DNA of 64,000 bases from an uncultured Chitinophagaceae bacterium (GTDB lineage Bacteria > Bacteroidota > Bacteroidia > Chitinophagales > Chitinophagaceae). The notes beneath the pieces were generated by a model. That model was not told where the DNA came from and searched no databases. It saw only the letters and a program-made list of their open reading frames with translations. Below are positions 34,652 through 42,926 of the stretch, one piece after another. The stretch spans positions 124,001-188,000 of the forward strand of contig CAKZFX010000013.1 in assembly GCA_936908745.1 (NCBI GenBank). The letters are read 5' to 3'. Positions within the stretch are counted from its first letter, which is position 1. Each line of letters starts with the position of its first letter. The position numbers and the translations under genes were made by a program.

Positions 34652-35926
34652 CTACTTTTTAATGATCCGTGATGAGCCGACCACCTGTTCTTCCGCATCG
34701 CTTACGGTCAGCATATAAACACCGGCCGTTAACTTTTCCAAACCTGTCACGGTAAAATTGTTATTGCCTTTGGAAGCATTGTATAGATAACTGTGCACCA
34801 GTCTTCCTGCAGCGTCATATACCCTGGCGGTTAACCGTTGCTCCGCCGCTGAGTGGACACTGATGTTCACCAGTGATTCGATAGGGTTCGGGTAAGTGAG
34901 CAATTCATTCTTCACGGCTTTGGTGATCCGCAGCACAGATGAATAGGTGAATTTCCCATCAGTGTCCAGTTGTTTCAGGCGGTAGAAAAGGGTAGTGGCT
35001 GCCGGGTTAATATCTTTAAAACCATAATCGGTTTTGGAAACGCTGTTGCCTCTTGCCGCCACGGTGCCTATTGGCGTCCAGTCGCTGCCGGTCTGGCTCC
35101 TTTCAATTTGAAAATGATCGCTGTTCAACTCCTGTGCCGTTGTCCATTTCAGTAGTACATCATTGTTTTGTAAAGCGCCTGCAAAGGAGATCAGCGAAAC
35201 AGGAAGCGTAGTGGCCTCCTGGAACGACATACTGCCAACAGCAATTGCCTGTGCTGCCGGGTTGCTTTGTGCGCCAGGCGCATTATCATAGCGGATGGTA
35301 ACAGAACTAAGTATCGTGCTGCCAAAACTTACATTGACGGTTCCACGCTGGTCGCTGTTATCGGAATCAGAATTGCCGCCTTGTCCGTTGGCTGTGTTTA
35401 CATGGGCCACATTGCCATTAATCACTAAAAAATTCGGATCGGTGTTGCTATACCGGCTCAGTGCGGCATTATAGTTATTGGCACCGTGCTGGCCGGTTAT
35501 TGTCACCCGGTCAAAATAAGTGTTGCTATATGCATCGTTTTTATCAATGTCAACAATGCGGAACGTGACATTTTGCACGGGTGCGGTAAAGGTGAAAACA
35601 ATAGTGGTATAGGAACTGTTGCTGCTGAAATTAGGCGTCAGTTGTAACCGGCTCGGTGAACCAGGAACGGTAAACGTAGCACCAGAAACGGTAGGCGTCA
35701 TAGACCCGCTGGAGCCTAAAGCCTGTGTAAACGAGCCCCCGGAAATACTTACATTAACGTCGAGGTTCAGGTTGGTATAACCCCCTGCGTTGTAGGCTGT
35801 ACGGCTGGTAGCGCCATTGTTCCATGAAGGTGAAAAAGAAGTAAGCCAGGCTAATAACTGGGCCTGTGCCAGGTTCGGTAGCGTCAATAGCAGGAGGGTG
35901 CCTGCCATGAGTAGAGTTTTTCTCAT
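34652..35926 (-). CDS. Exported protein with type IX secretion C-terminal sorting domain
   Basis: The start at 35926 (MRKTLLMAGTLLLLTLPNLA) gives a good signal peptide; a 17-residue upstream extension does not. The N-terminal ~230 residues are Ser/Thr/Asn-rich and beta-rich (GGSFTQALGSSG, VFTFTAPVQNVTFRIVDID), and look like a surface adhesin or binding domain. A fibronectin-like stretch follows (VLLKWTTAQELNSDHFQIER). The type A sorting domain closes the protein: LTYPNPIESLVNISV, ARVYDAAGRLVHSYLYN and LTAGVYMLTVSDAEE. It should be secreted to the surface by T9SS. Role unknown. Confidence 0.88.
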   Translation of the reverse strand: MRKTLLMAGTLLLLTLPNLAQAQLLAWLTSFSPSWNNGATSRTAYNAGGYTNLNLDVNVSISGGSFTQALGSSGSMTPTVSGATFTVPGSPSRLQLTPNFSSNSSYTTIVFTFTAPVQNVTFRIVDIDKNDAYSNTYFDRVTITGQHGANNYNAALSRYSNTDPNFLVINGNVAHVNTANGQGGNSDSDNSDQRGTVNVSFGSTILSSVTIRYDNAPGAQSNPAAQAIAVGSMSFQEATTLPVSLISFAGALQNNDVLLKWTTAQELNSDHFQIERSQTGSDWTPIGTVAARGNSVSKTDYGFKDINPAATTLFYRLKQLDTDGKFTYSSVLRITKAVKNELLTYPNPIESLVNISVHSAAEQRLTARVYDAAGRLVHSYLYNASKGNNNFTVTGLEKLTAGVYMLTVSDAEEQVVGSSRIIKK

Positions 35927-36152
35927 AGAAAGGATATTGGTGGTTAAGATTGTTCTAATAACGATAGGTGGTTTCACCTATTGTGTATAGGTGTTTGCAG
36001 GTAGCACTTATTTGACAATTATCAAATCAGATCTGTCCATGCAGGGTCGGCCAGCAGGCTATAACTGCTTAAAAAGGATGGCCCTTAGCCATTCTTTGGG
36101 CGAAAGAAGGGAAAGAATGTGGGAGTCTTGATGTTTGATGCTGTATTTGGCT

Positions 36153-36224
36153 AGTGTATCTATGTTTCTATGCTCCCCTGTCTGCCGAGGCAGGTATGTG
36201 GTAAAAAAAACATAGAAATACACT
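36153..36224. repeat. Dispersed palindromic repeat, family B, copy 1
   Basis: Its outer arms AGTGTATCTATGTTTCTATG (36153-36172) and CATAGAAATACACT (36211-36224) are inverted. The centre carries CTGTCTGCCGAGGCAGGTAT followed by GTGGTAAA. The same core appears in reverse orientation at 61478-61576. Confidence 0.65.
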
Positions 36225-36264
36225 ACAACAATACCCTGTTGCGTTTTCTTTCTATTTTTGGGCG

Positions 36265-36370
36265 AACCACAGAGACCACAAAGGGTTTGCACAAAGTACA
36301 CGAGTAGCAGTTTCAAGCTCTTTGTGTGCTCCCTGAAGCATTTTCTCTTTGTACTTCGTGGTTAAAAACA
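36265..36370. repeat. Dispersed palindromic intergenic repeat, family A, copy 4
   Basis: It begins ACCACAGAGACCACAAAGG and ends CTCTTTGTACTTCGTGGTTA, so the ends are inverted copies. It stops just before the thioredoxin-like gene. Confidence 0.7.
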
Positions 36371-36375
36371 AATGG

Positions 36376-36921
36376 ATGCGTAACTATCTTTTACTGCCTT
36401 TATTGTTATTTGCCGCCATGGCTTACAAGCCTTCAGCGGTCAAACTGCTGCCTTCGGCCGAAGAATTGGTGACACAGGCCATCCGTAAGGGGAAGAAAGA
36501 GAAGAAAAACGTATTCATTCTTTTTCATTCATCGTGGTGCGGGCCTTGCAAACTGATGCAAAAGACGATGAACGATCCTTCGGTTAAAAATTACTTTTCT
36601 ACGGCCTATGTCGTGCTGGACCTGACCGTCTATGAATTTGACGAAAGCAAAAACAATCCCGGTGCTTCACAGTTATTGGAAAAACATAACAATGGTAATT
36701 CCAGCATCCCTTTCTGGATGATCATGGACAGCACGGGCAAATCATTGGGGGATGCTAAAATAAAACCTGCTGGCAAACCCAATGCCGCCCCGGAAAACAT
36801 GGGTTGCCCTTCCACTAAAGACGAAGTGGCTTACTTTAAAAACCTGCTGCAACGTACATCTTCGTTACAACCTGCTGCGCTGGATGCTATTGAAAAAAGG
36901 TTCAGGCAAAACGACCGCTAA
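36376..36921 (+). CDS. Exported thioredoxin-family protein
   Basis: The start at 36376 gives the signal MRNYLLLPLLLFAAMAY; the longer frame reads through the repeat. The thioredoxin fold shows KKNVFILFHSSWCGPCKLMQ with the CGPC active site at about residue 60, and SIPFWMIMDSTGKSLG as the cis-Pro region. A helical C-terminal tail follows. It is likely a periplasmic disulfide reductase or a DUF255/Thioredoxin_7-type protein. Its 3' end overlaps the convergent gene at 36902 by 20 bases. Confidence 0.88.
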   Translation: MRNYLLLPLLLFAAMAYKPSAVKLLPSAEELVTQAIRKGKKEKKNVFILFHSSWCGPCKLMQKTMNDPSVKNYFSTAYVVLDLTVYEFDESKNNPGASQLLEKHNNGNSSIPFWMIMDSTGKSLGDAKIKPAGKPNAAPENMGCPSTKDEVAYFKNLLQRTSSLQPAALDAIEKRFRQNDR

Positions 36922-37192
36922 GGTCGCCCCTTTGCAATTCTTCCAGGATGGCTTCGTTCAGCCTGTTCTCCTGTTGTTCTATCCATACCGGCAATGTCTG
37001 CGGTTTGAAACGCCAGCGGTCATCTTCTTTGCGCATCTGGAAAAGAATGCGTTCACCACGATCATCACAAACATTGATAGAGAAAATATCACCTTCCTCG
37101 CCTCTCATTTTGCGGAAATTGAACTCTCTCAAACGGCCACCGGCCTTTAACAAACTGGTAAATTGTACTGCTCTCACAAATCTGATTTCCAT
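36902..37192 (-). CDS. Conserved small protein of unknown function
   Basis: This is a 96-residue cytoplasmic protein, charged and without a signal (MEIRFVRAVQFTSLLKAGGR, GEEGDIFSINVCDDRGERI, RWRFKPQTLPVWI). The regular beta-strand pattern and absence of low complexity support a real gene. I do not recognise a named family, although the Bacteroidota-type composition suggests a conserved hypothetical. It overlaps the end of the convergent thioredoxin-like gene. Confidence 0.7.
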   Translation of the reverse strand: MEIRFVRAVQFTSLLKAGGRLREFNFRKMRGEEGDIFSINVCDDRGERILFQMRKEDDRWRFKPQTLPVWIEQQENRLNEAILEELQRGDLSGRFA

Positions 37193-37364
37193 GTGTAGGG
37201 GTTGAAGCGATTTACTTACAATTTCTATGCTAAGTAGCTGTATGGCAGGAATTATAGTTGTTCACAAATTGATTGAAAACAAGGGGCAACCAATCCGGCT
37301 TTTCTGCAATCTTAACAAGGAACATAGCCAAATAAACGCCGGTTCAATTAACTTTAGCTCCGAT

Positions 37365-37856
37365 ATGAAAAAACTACTTTTTATTGCATGCTTCCTGCCG
37401 CTGTTTGCAGCCGCACAGGAGTGTAAACTGATCCACGCTACTGACCCTTACACCAAGCTAAAAACAGTCTCTACGGGCTTTATGTCGCTTGACGGGGCCT
37501 CCCTCACCATTGATGCAAGCAAAGCGGAAGTAGATATTTTCTTTACCCTTAGTGGTGCCGATAAGTGTTTTACCGACGCTTCCACAGCCGCCATTTTCTT
37601 TGAAGGCGGTAAACAGAAAATGAGCCAGCGCAATACAGGTTCCATGAACTGCCAGGGTTTCTTTCACATTGTCAGCCGCAATACTGCCACACCGTCTTTA
37701 TTGCTGCGCAAAATGGCAGAGAAAAAAGTGGAGAAAATATTGTTTACCGGTAATAACAAAACCGAAACAACCGTCACCCTGACACCGGAGCAGCAAAAGA
37801 TCTTATTTGACTTAGCGAATTGTATGCTGAAAGAAGCGCCGTTGCTGTTGCAATAG
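37365..37856 (+). CDS. Exported hypothetical protein
   Basis: The start at 37365 gives the signal MKKLLFIACFLPLFAAAQ; a long upstream frame (to 37227) has no support. The 163-residue mature part contains CKLIHATDPYTKLKTVSTGF, beta strands (VDIFFTLSGADKCFTDASTA) and paired cysteines. It precedes an M48 peptidase gene by 14 bases on the same strand, so it may belong to that unit. Function not recognised. Confidence 0.75.
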   Translation: MKKLLFIACFLPLFAAAQECKLIHATDPYTKLKTVSTGFMSLDGASLTIDASKAEVDIFFTLSGADKCFTDASTAAIFFEGGKQKMSQRNTGSMNCQGFFHIVSRNTATPSLLLRKMAEKKVEKILFTGNNKTETTVTLTPEQQKILFDLANCMLKEAPLLLQ

Positions 37857-37870
37857 TTTAAACTTCACTT

Positions 37871-38947
37871 GTGAAATCATACTTAGCCACTTACTACCTG
37901 CATGCTTCTGAGCCTTCTGAAGCCACTGTGCTCATTTTTGAAAAAGAAGTGCATATCGGTTACCATGATTCAGCAGGTCGTCAGCAAACGCTGAAGTGGA
38001 AGATGGCTGATGTGGATGCATCCTTTGACTTGTCCCAACAATCTACCCGCCTGCGCCACAAACAAACTCCGGGTTTAGAATTTTATATCCGCAGCAATGA
38101 AGCGTTGCAATACATTCAATCCATGCAACAGGAGCAGCAAAAGCCCTGGCACCAGAAAGACAAGGCACGGGAATGGGGAAGAAACACATTCATCTTTTTG
38201 GGAGTGGTATCAGCATTGGTGATTCTTTATTTTTTGCTGGTACCCTGGTTTTCTGAAAAATTAGCTGGCGGTATTTCTGTGCATCGGGAGGAACAGTTTG
38301 GTGAAGCTGTTTACCATGCCATGGACCTGGGCGGAACAGAAAATACAGAAGCCACACTTGCCATCAACAGTTTCTTTGACGAAATGAAAGTGCAGACGGA
38401 TTATAATATCCAGGTTGTTGTCATCAAAGGCAGCACCGTGAATGCTTTTGCCTTGCCCGGCGGCCGTATCGTGGTATATACCGCATTGCTGGAAAAAATA
38501 GAAAGCTATCCCGAACTGGCGGCCTTGTTGTCGCATGAGTTCACCCATGTCAATAACAAGCATTCCACAAAATCGATATTCAGGAGATTAGGGTCCAAAG
38601 TGTTCTTAGGATTATTGTTTGGCAAATTTGGTTCCGTTACGTCTGTATTAATTGACCAGGCGGATAACCTGAAATCGCTGACCTATTCCCGCAAGCTCGA
38701 AAAAGAAGCCGACACAAACGGGCTGGCTTTGTTGAAAGAAAGGAAGATTGACAGCAAGGGTTTTGAAAACCTTTTCCGTCATTTAAAAGAAGAGCCAGGT
38801 GGCAACTCTGTTCCTGAATTTCTCGGCAGTCATCCTGATATTGATAAACGCATCGGGTATATAAAAGAAGAAGCCGGCAACTATGCGCCAGTTGAAAATA
38901 CCGCGTTAAAAACTATTTTTGAGAAATTAAAACAAACAATACAATGA
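37871..38947 (+). CDS. M48-family membrane metalloprotease (with DUF7092-like N-terminal domain)
   Basis: The N-terminal ~90 residues form a small PH/GRAM-like beta domain (ATVLIFEKEVHIGYHDSAGR), followed by a membrane span at about 105-125 (FIFLGVVSALVILYFLLVPW). The M48 domain has the zinc motif HEFTH (His222, Glu223, His226) in LLSHEFTHVNNKH and the third ligand in SRKLEKEADTNGLALL. The start is GTG at 37871. The stop overlaps the following YbjQ-family gene by an ATGA. It is probably a quality-control protease of the envelope, related to BepA/YfgC. Confidence 0.92.
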   Translation: MKSYLATYYLHASEPSEATVLIFEKEVHIGYHDSAGRQQTLKWKMADVDASFDLSQQSTRLRHKQTPGLEFYIRSNEALQYIQSMQQEQQKPWHQKDKAREWGRNTFIFLGVVSALVILYFLLVPWFSEKLAGGISVHREEQFGEAVYHAMDLGGTENTEATLAINSFFDEMKVQTDYNIQVVVIKGSTVNAFALPGGRIVVYTALLEKIESYPELAALLSHEFTHVNNKHSTKSIFRRLGSKVFLGLLFGKFGSVTSVLIDQADNLKSLTYSRKLEKEADTNGLALLKERKIDSKGFENLFRHLKEEPGGNSVPEFLGSHPDIDKRIGYIKEEAGNYAPVENTALKTIFEKLKQTIQ

Positions 38948-39261
38948 TCATAACAACAACCAACACAGTAGATGGAAGACCCGTGCAGGAATACCTGGGC
39001 GTTATCAACGCACAAAGTATTATTGGTGCCAACATCTTTAAAGACTTCCTGGGTGGATTGAGGGATGTATTTGGCGGTCGCAGCAAAACCTATGAGAAAG
39101 TGCTGGAAGAAGCCAAAGAAGATGCATTGAGAGAGCTGGCGCAAAAAGCACAGGCGATGAATGCCAATGCGATCCTCGGTGTTGATCTTGACTTTGAAAC
39201 CGTAGGTGGCAGCGGCAGTATGCTGATGGTGATTGCTACCGGCACAGCGGTAAGGATTTAA
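38944..39261 (+). CDS. YbjQ (DUF74) family protein
   Basis: This is a 105-residue protein with the YbjQ signature: IITTTNTVDGRPVQEYLGVI, the GANIFKDFLGGLRDVFGGRS loop, AKEDALRELAQKAQAMNANA and ILGVDLDFETVG. The fold forms a pentameric ring in structural studies of relatives; no biochemical role is established. Translation is coupled to the M48 gene by the ATGA overlap, so the two probably act together. Confidence 0.93.
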   Translation: MIITTTNTVDGRPVQEYLGVINAQSIIGANIFKDFLGGLRDVFGGRSKTYEKVLEEAKEDALRELAQKAQAMNANAILGVDLDFETVGGSGSMLMVIATGTAVRI

Positions 39262-39285
39262 AAAGAACCCCGTTTTGTATATGTA

Positions 39286-39312
39286 AACCTGTTAGTAATA
39301 ACAGGTTTTTTT
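39286..39312 (+). terminator. Rho-independent terminator after the M48/YbjQ unit
   Basis: AACCTGTTA (39286-39294) pairs with TAACAGGTT (39299-39307) around GTAA, then a T-run to 39312. Confidence 0.85.
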
Positions 39313-39485
39313 ATGCTGTTACGTGTAAAAACACTTAGAGGATGTAGGTAGTTTGTTTAACCAAAGTCGTAAATAGTTCTACACGACTATAGTACAGCAC
39401 ACTATTTTTTCCACAAGTTTTCCAGCGTTTCTTTGTCTCACCATCCTATGAAACAAATCAAACCGTAGCCATTGAAAATCCGCTT

Positions 39486-39947
39486 ATGAATCCAATCCCT
39501 TTGAATGAACAGCTCGAAAGAGCAGTACCCGGGAAACCGAAACCGGGAACCTCACTAAGGCAACTTGTTAACCGGTTAGTGAGTAATTTATTGATCGTGG
39601 CAGCAGACAGCCGTACTTCTATTAGTAATGAAGTGGCGGCTGATCTCTACTTCGAAACAGAGGAGATGACCGTCACCTCAATTGTCGATGAATTACTCAC
39701 TGCCGTGGTTGCCAACGCCCGCCAGGGCAACATCCACATCCGCGCAGAACGCCTTTACGACTCTGTTACCCTGGATATCCAGGAAAGAAATAACTACAAT
39801 GGTTTTGCTTTATTACATCGTGTGAAATCGATGGAGCCGGATGCGGCAAGAGTGGGTGGTTATATTAAAATGGATGATTATCGTAAGCTGCAAACCCATA
39901 TTTTCTTCAGCTTTGCCGATCAGCGGAAGTTTTCGGTAATGGCATAA
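39486..39947 (+). CDS. Histidine-kinase-like ATPase fold protein without a kinase core
   Basis: This 153-residue protein resembles a lone GHKL ATPase domain of a Bacteroidota-specific type. LRQLVNRLVSNLLIVAADSR is an H-box-like helix without a phospho-accepting His. VDELLTAVVANARQGNIHIR resembles the N-box helix and DSVTLDIQERNNYNG a decayed G-box. No clear ATP lid is visible. It may be a remnant or a regulator of true kinases. Its end overlaps the convergent lipoprotein gene by 28 bases. Confidence 0.65.
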   Translation: MNPIPLNEQLERAVPGKPKPGTSLRQLVNRLVSNLLIVAADSRTSISNEVAADLYFETEEMTVTSIVDELLTAVVANARQGNIHIRAERLYDSVTLDIQERNNYNGFALLHRVKSMEPDAARVGGYIKMDDYRKLQTHIFFSFADQRKFSVMA

Positions 39948-40528
39948 CAGATATTGTCTGTTATCTTCCTGTATAAGGCGTAGTTGATACGCATCGGCAC
40001 TTTATCGCCGGGTTTGGCTACCAGCCGCCCTTTGTTGTCAAAATACTGTTTCTCTTCAAAAAAAGCGATGGTGTAATACTGTTCTGCTTTCAGCCAGGAG
40101 TCCAGTGCTTTTTCCCGCAGCGACATATAAATGATCGAATGACGTTTGCGATTGATAAAATAATCCATCTTATTGATCCATGTGCAGTGTACGGACCGCA
40201 TTTCATCTATCAGCAACACCACTTCGGCTGTATTGAAATTATACTTGTCCAGGGTGTCGGCTAAATTCTTTTCATCCAGCCTGAATTTATAAATATAGCG
40301 GATCGTGTCTTTAATGATCTCGAATGAAATCTGGTTAAACGCTTTGTCTTTAAATTCAACGGAGAAAGGTTGTTCTGCATTCAGCTTTTTATACCTTGCG
40401 TGAATCGAATTAAAGGTTGCCGGGTTTTTGCGATACAGGTTGGCCGTCATCTTGGGCGTACAGGATGCTGCCAGCAATGTTGCGGCAGCGATCAGCCCGA
40501 TAACGATATGGTTGTAACGCTTATTCAT
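39920..40528 (-). CDS. Lipoprotein of unknown function, coupled to a papain-like protein
   Basis: The start at 40528 gives a lipobox LAASC within MNKRYNHIVIGLIAAATLLA. The 202-residue product is lysine- and tyrosine-rich with alternating beta and helix (SFEIIKDTIRYIYKFRLDEK, VHCTWINKMDYFINRKR). No family was recognised. The gene upstream on the same strand (40521-41435) overlaps it by 8 bases, which indicates translational coupling. Its own start codon lies inside that gene. Confidence 0.7.
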   Translation of the reverse strand: MNKRYNHIVIGLIAAATLLAASCTPKMTANLYRKNPATFNSIHARYKKLNAEQPFSVEFKDKAFNQISFEIIKDTIRYIYKFRLDEKNLADTLDKYNFNTAEVVLLIDEMRSVHCTWINKMDYFINRKRHSIIYMSLREKALDSWLKAEQYYTIAFFEEKQYFDNKGRLVAKPGDKVPMRINYALYRKITDNICYAITENFR

Positions 40529-41435
40529 TTTCTGTGGCATCGGTACAAATGGTCACGCCAAAAACTATTTTCTCTAAAAAATCCTCGGTCACTTCCTGCA
40601 ACGTTTTACGACCGGCATCCCAGTATACCATTGTGATCTTATTGTCATCTCTCCACAGCTCTGTCAATACAACATAGTGGGTGGGGATACCTAAACGGCT
40701 TGCCTCGTGTTTCTTTTTATACAGCAAACGATTATTGAGGTACAAGAACACAGTTCCTTTTTCCAGGCCTTCGGAGAGATAATTATAAATAGCAGGGATA
40801 CGCGGGCGGATCAGGTCTGAGCCTTTTGCTTTTACATGAAAGCCAAATAATTTGCGCAGCATCCGGTTGAACTTGGAAAAATTGGTGGCTGCCCACAAAG
40901 TATTTTCATCGCCTTCATCAAATTTTTGATTAAAAAAATTGAGATAGCCTTTGAAATGATCGGCGAGGCTTAAAAACCATAGTTGTGCAAGGTGATTGAT
41001 ATCCAAATTGCCTTTGTATTGCAAGGTGCCTGCTTTTTCCCTCACCCGTTTAGAAGGTTTGATCAATGCTTTTCCCATCTGCGCCTGCCCGTTTTTATAC
41101 AATTCAATAATGAATTTGGAAAACGCCAGGGGATTATAACGGATAGGGACGTAGGATAAAGCTGTATAGGAACAGAAGTTGGTGTTCTTTCCTTCAAATG
41201 ATTTCAATGGCCCGCGGATGCTGTAGTTAAGATTGCGAAGTAATAAAGCCGGGTCAATATTCGGCCAATAAACGCTGGAGTCGAGTTTCTCAATTGTATT
41301 CAGGTAGGCGATAGCTTCCCGTGCCGTAGATCGCTTGGTGATCGTATCAGCAGGCATTGCAACTACCGCGTCGAAACAAAAGAGTAAGGGCAGGAGTACA
41401 ATTAATAGTTTCTTATATACAATCTTAGCAGTCAA
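40521..41435 (-). CDS. Exported papain-like cysteine peptidase candidate
   Basis: This is a 304-residue protein with a signal segment (LLIVLLPLLFCFDAVVA). Cys88 in NTNFCSYTALSYV sits at the start of a helix, His253 in GIPTHYVVLTEL precedes a strand and Asp273 in MVYWDAGRKTL follows. This order and spacing is that of papain-like and C39/C70-type thiol peptidases (Cys, His, Asp). The central region is helical (LAQLWFLSLADHFKGYLNFF). No family assignment could be made by eye. It is coupled to the lipoprotein downstream. Confidence 0.65.
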   Translation of the reverse strand: MTAKIVYKKLLIVLLPLLFCFDAVVAMPADTITKRSTAREAIAYLNTIEKLDSSVYWPNIDPALLLRNLNYSIRGPLKSFEGKNTNFCSYTALSYVPIRYNPLAFSKFIIELYKNGQAQMGKALIKPSKRVREKAGTLQYKGNLDINHLAQLWFLSLADHFKGYLNFFNQKFDEGDENTLWAATNFSKFNRMLRKLFGFHVKAKGSDLIRPRIPAIYNYLSEGLEKGTVFLYLNNRLLYKKKHEASRLGIPTHYVVLTELWRDDNKITMVYWDAGRKTLQEVTEDFLEKIVFGVTICTDATENE

Positions 41436-41559
41436 AACCTTTTTATGGTGGCTTATCCTATAAAAATAATCAAAACAACATATATAAAACAGGTTATAAA
41501 AGCAAAAAGAGACATTTTAATGTCCCTTTAAAATTTTCTAAGGTAGAATAGCACCCTGA

Positions 41560-42390
41560 TTATTGTTTAACATCCATTACCGGCTGTTTGGGTTTGCTAT
41601 CGGGTGTTGCCGGTAAAGGGTTGGCATTGGCTACCGGTTCTTCTTTTTTGATATCCGCAGAGGCAAGAGATGTTTTGCTTTCATACAATGCCAGTTCATT
41701 CGGGCTAAGGCATACTTCAGAAATGCCGCCTTCAAAATAATAGTGCATACTGATAAATTTCTTGACATGCTTTCTTGTTTCGGCCGGCAAATAATTTTGC
41801 AGCACCCAGAAATCAGTGGAGTTGGCTTTCTTCATCGCACGGCGCATATTGCCCGGGCCGCTGTTATAGGCTGCTAATACCAGCAACCAATTGTCAAACT
41901 GTTTATATAGATCTTTCAGCAAACTTGCAGCGGCAACAGTACTTTTATAAATATGTCTTCTTTCATCATTGCCTTTGCTCATTTTCAATCCATACATTTT
42001 TCCGGCCACCGGCATAAACTGCCAGAGACCTGCGGCGCCTGCCCTGGATGTAACCGACGGTTTCAAATTGGATTCAATAACCGCTAAATATTTTAATTCA
42101 TCAGGGATACCTGCTTCATCAAATACAGAGTCGATAACAGGGAATAATGTTTCGCTTCTTTCTTTTATATCGCCCAGCATAGGGCCGTGCAATTTGATAT
42201 AAGCGTTTGCAAAATCAGCCGCCTCCTTATTCATTTCAATCGGCGCTGTTTTGGCCTGCAAGCTGTCTTCCGTTTGCATAAACAGGCTGCTGTCTATGTT
42301 GGAAGATTGGCCTGAAGCCATTAATGCGGTGGCAGCCAGTATCAGGAACAAATAAATACGTGGCTTCCGGATCAGTTTTCTTTTTAACAT
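41560..42390 (-). CDS. Lytic transglycosylase, SLT domain (MltD-like)
   Basis: This is an exported murein-degrading enzyme that cleaves the beta-1,4 bond with formation of 1,6-anhydro ends. The SLT motifs are LKYLAVIESNLKPSVTSR (catalytic Glu), AGAAGLWQFMPVAGKMYGLK, AYNSGPGNMRRAM and NYLPAETRKHVKKFI. An N-terminal signal lies at IYLFLILAATALMASGQ. There is no LysM domain; instead the C-terminal 40 residues are Pro/Lys-rich. Confidence 0.92.
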   Translation of the reverse strand: MLKRKLIRKPRIYLFLILAATALMASGQSSNIDSSLFMQTEDSLQAKTAPIEMNKEAADFANAYIKLHGPMLGDIKERSETLFPVIDSVFDEAGIPDELKYLAVIESNLKPSVTSRAGAAGLWQFMPVAGKMYGLKMSKGNDERRHIYKSTVAAASLLKDLYKQFDNWLLVLAAYNSGPGNMRRAMKKANSTDFWVLQNYLPAETRKHVKKFISMHYYFEGGISEVCLSPNELALYESKTSLASADIKKEEPVANANPLPATPDSKPKQPVMDVKQ

Positions 42391-42926
42391 GGGCTCTCCG
42401 TTTAACTAAAATAATGCCGGTCTGCTAACAAGATGTTTAAGAAATGTTAACACAGGACACGGGTTGAAGCAGCAGCAAGATGATGGGCCGATCAGTGTGT
42501 TTTAAAAATGCAAAAAGCAGGAAGGTTTTTCAAAAGAAGGTTCGTGCACTGATCAAAAATGAAATGCTTAATGCGCCGCAAAGGTAAACCTCAATATTGT
42601 TAAAACATACCCTTTGGGATGATGAAAAGGAATGATGATTTGTAGATACGTGATAATTAGGAGAGTAGGGCTGAAAAAAGTTGACTGCAAATTAGTCAGG
42701 TTGTTTTGGCAGAAAATGATGTTTTATAGCAGTATTTGTATTGCACAGTTGTAGTGCATTCATTTTCAGTTTTATTATCGCCGTAAAATATAAAAACCGC
42801 CTGAGAGCGGTTTTTATAAAGGTACAACTTTTTTTACAGATATGTTGCTGTTGAATGTTGTTAACAGGAATTACATGAGGATTAAATCTGTTGCTTAAAT
42901 TTAGTTCTACAAGCGCTATTTTAACT
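42391..42926. other. Intergenic region, mostly without recognisable features
   Basis: This 536-base gap lies upstream of both the transglycosylase and rhomboid genes. It contains the bidirectional hairpin at 42792-42815, but no gene, repeat family A or B copy, or clear promoter was recognised. Confidence 0.5.
42792..42815. terminator. Bidirectional rho-independent-type hairpin between genes
   Basis: AAAAACCGC (42792-42800) pairs perfectly with GCGGTTTTT (42807-42815) around CTGAGA. It is not adjacent to any annotated 3' end, so it may end a short unannotated transcript. Confidence 0.6.

Larger units (their letters stand above)
35927..36375. other. Intergenic region with two different palindromic repeats
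   Basis: This 449-base gap holds a family B repeat at 36153-36224 and a family A repeat at 36265-36370, separated by about 40 bases. An imperfect palindrome, TTTGACAATTATCAAA, lies near 36011. No gene was recognised; short antisense frames here lie in repeat sequence. Confidence 0.6.

Noticed and set aside
36349..36375. Longer start for the thioredoxin-like protein.
   Set aside because: Those codons fall in the family A repeat; the signal peptide begins at 36376.
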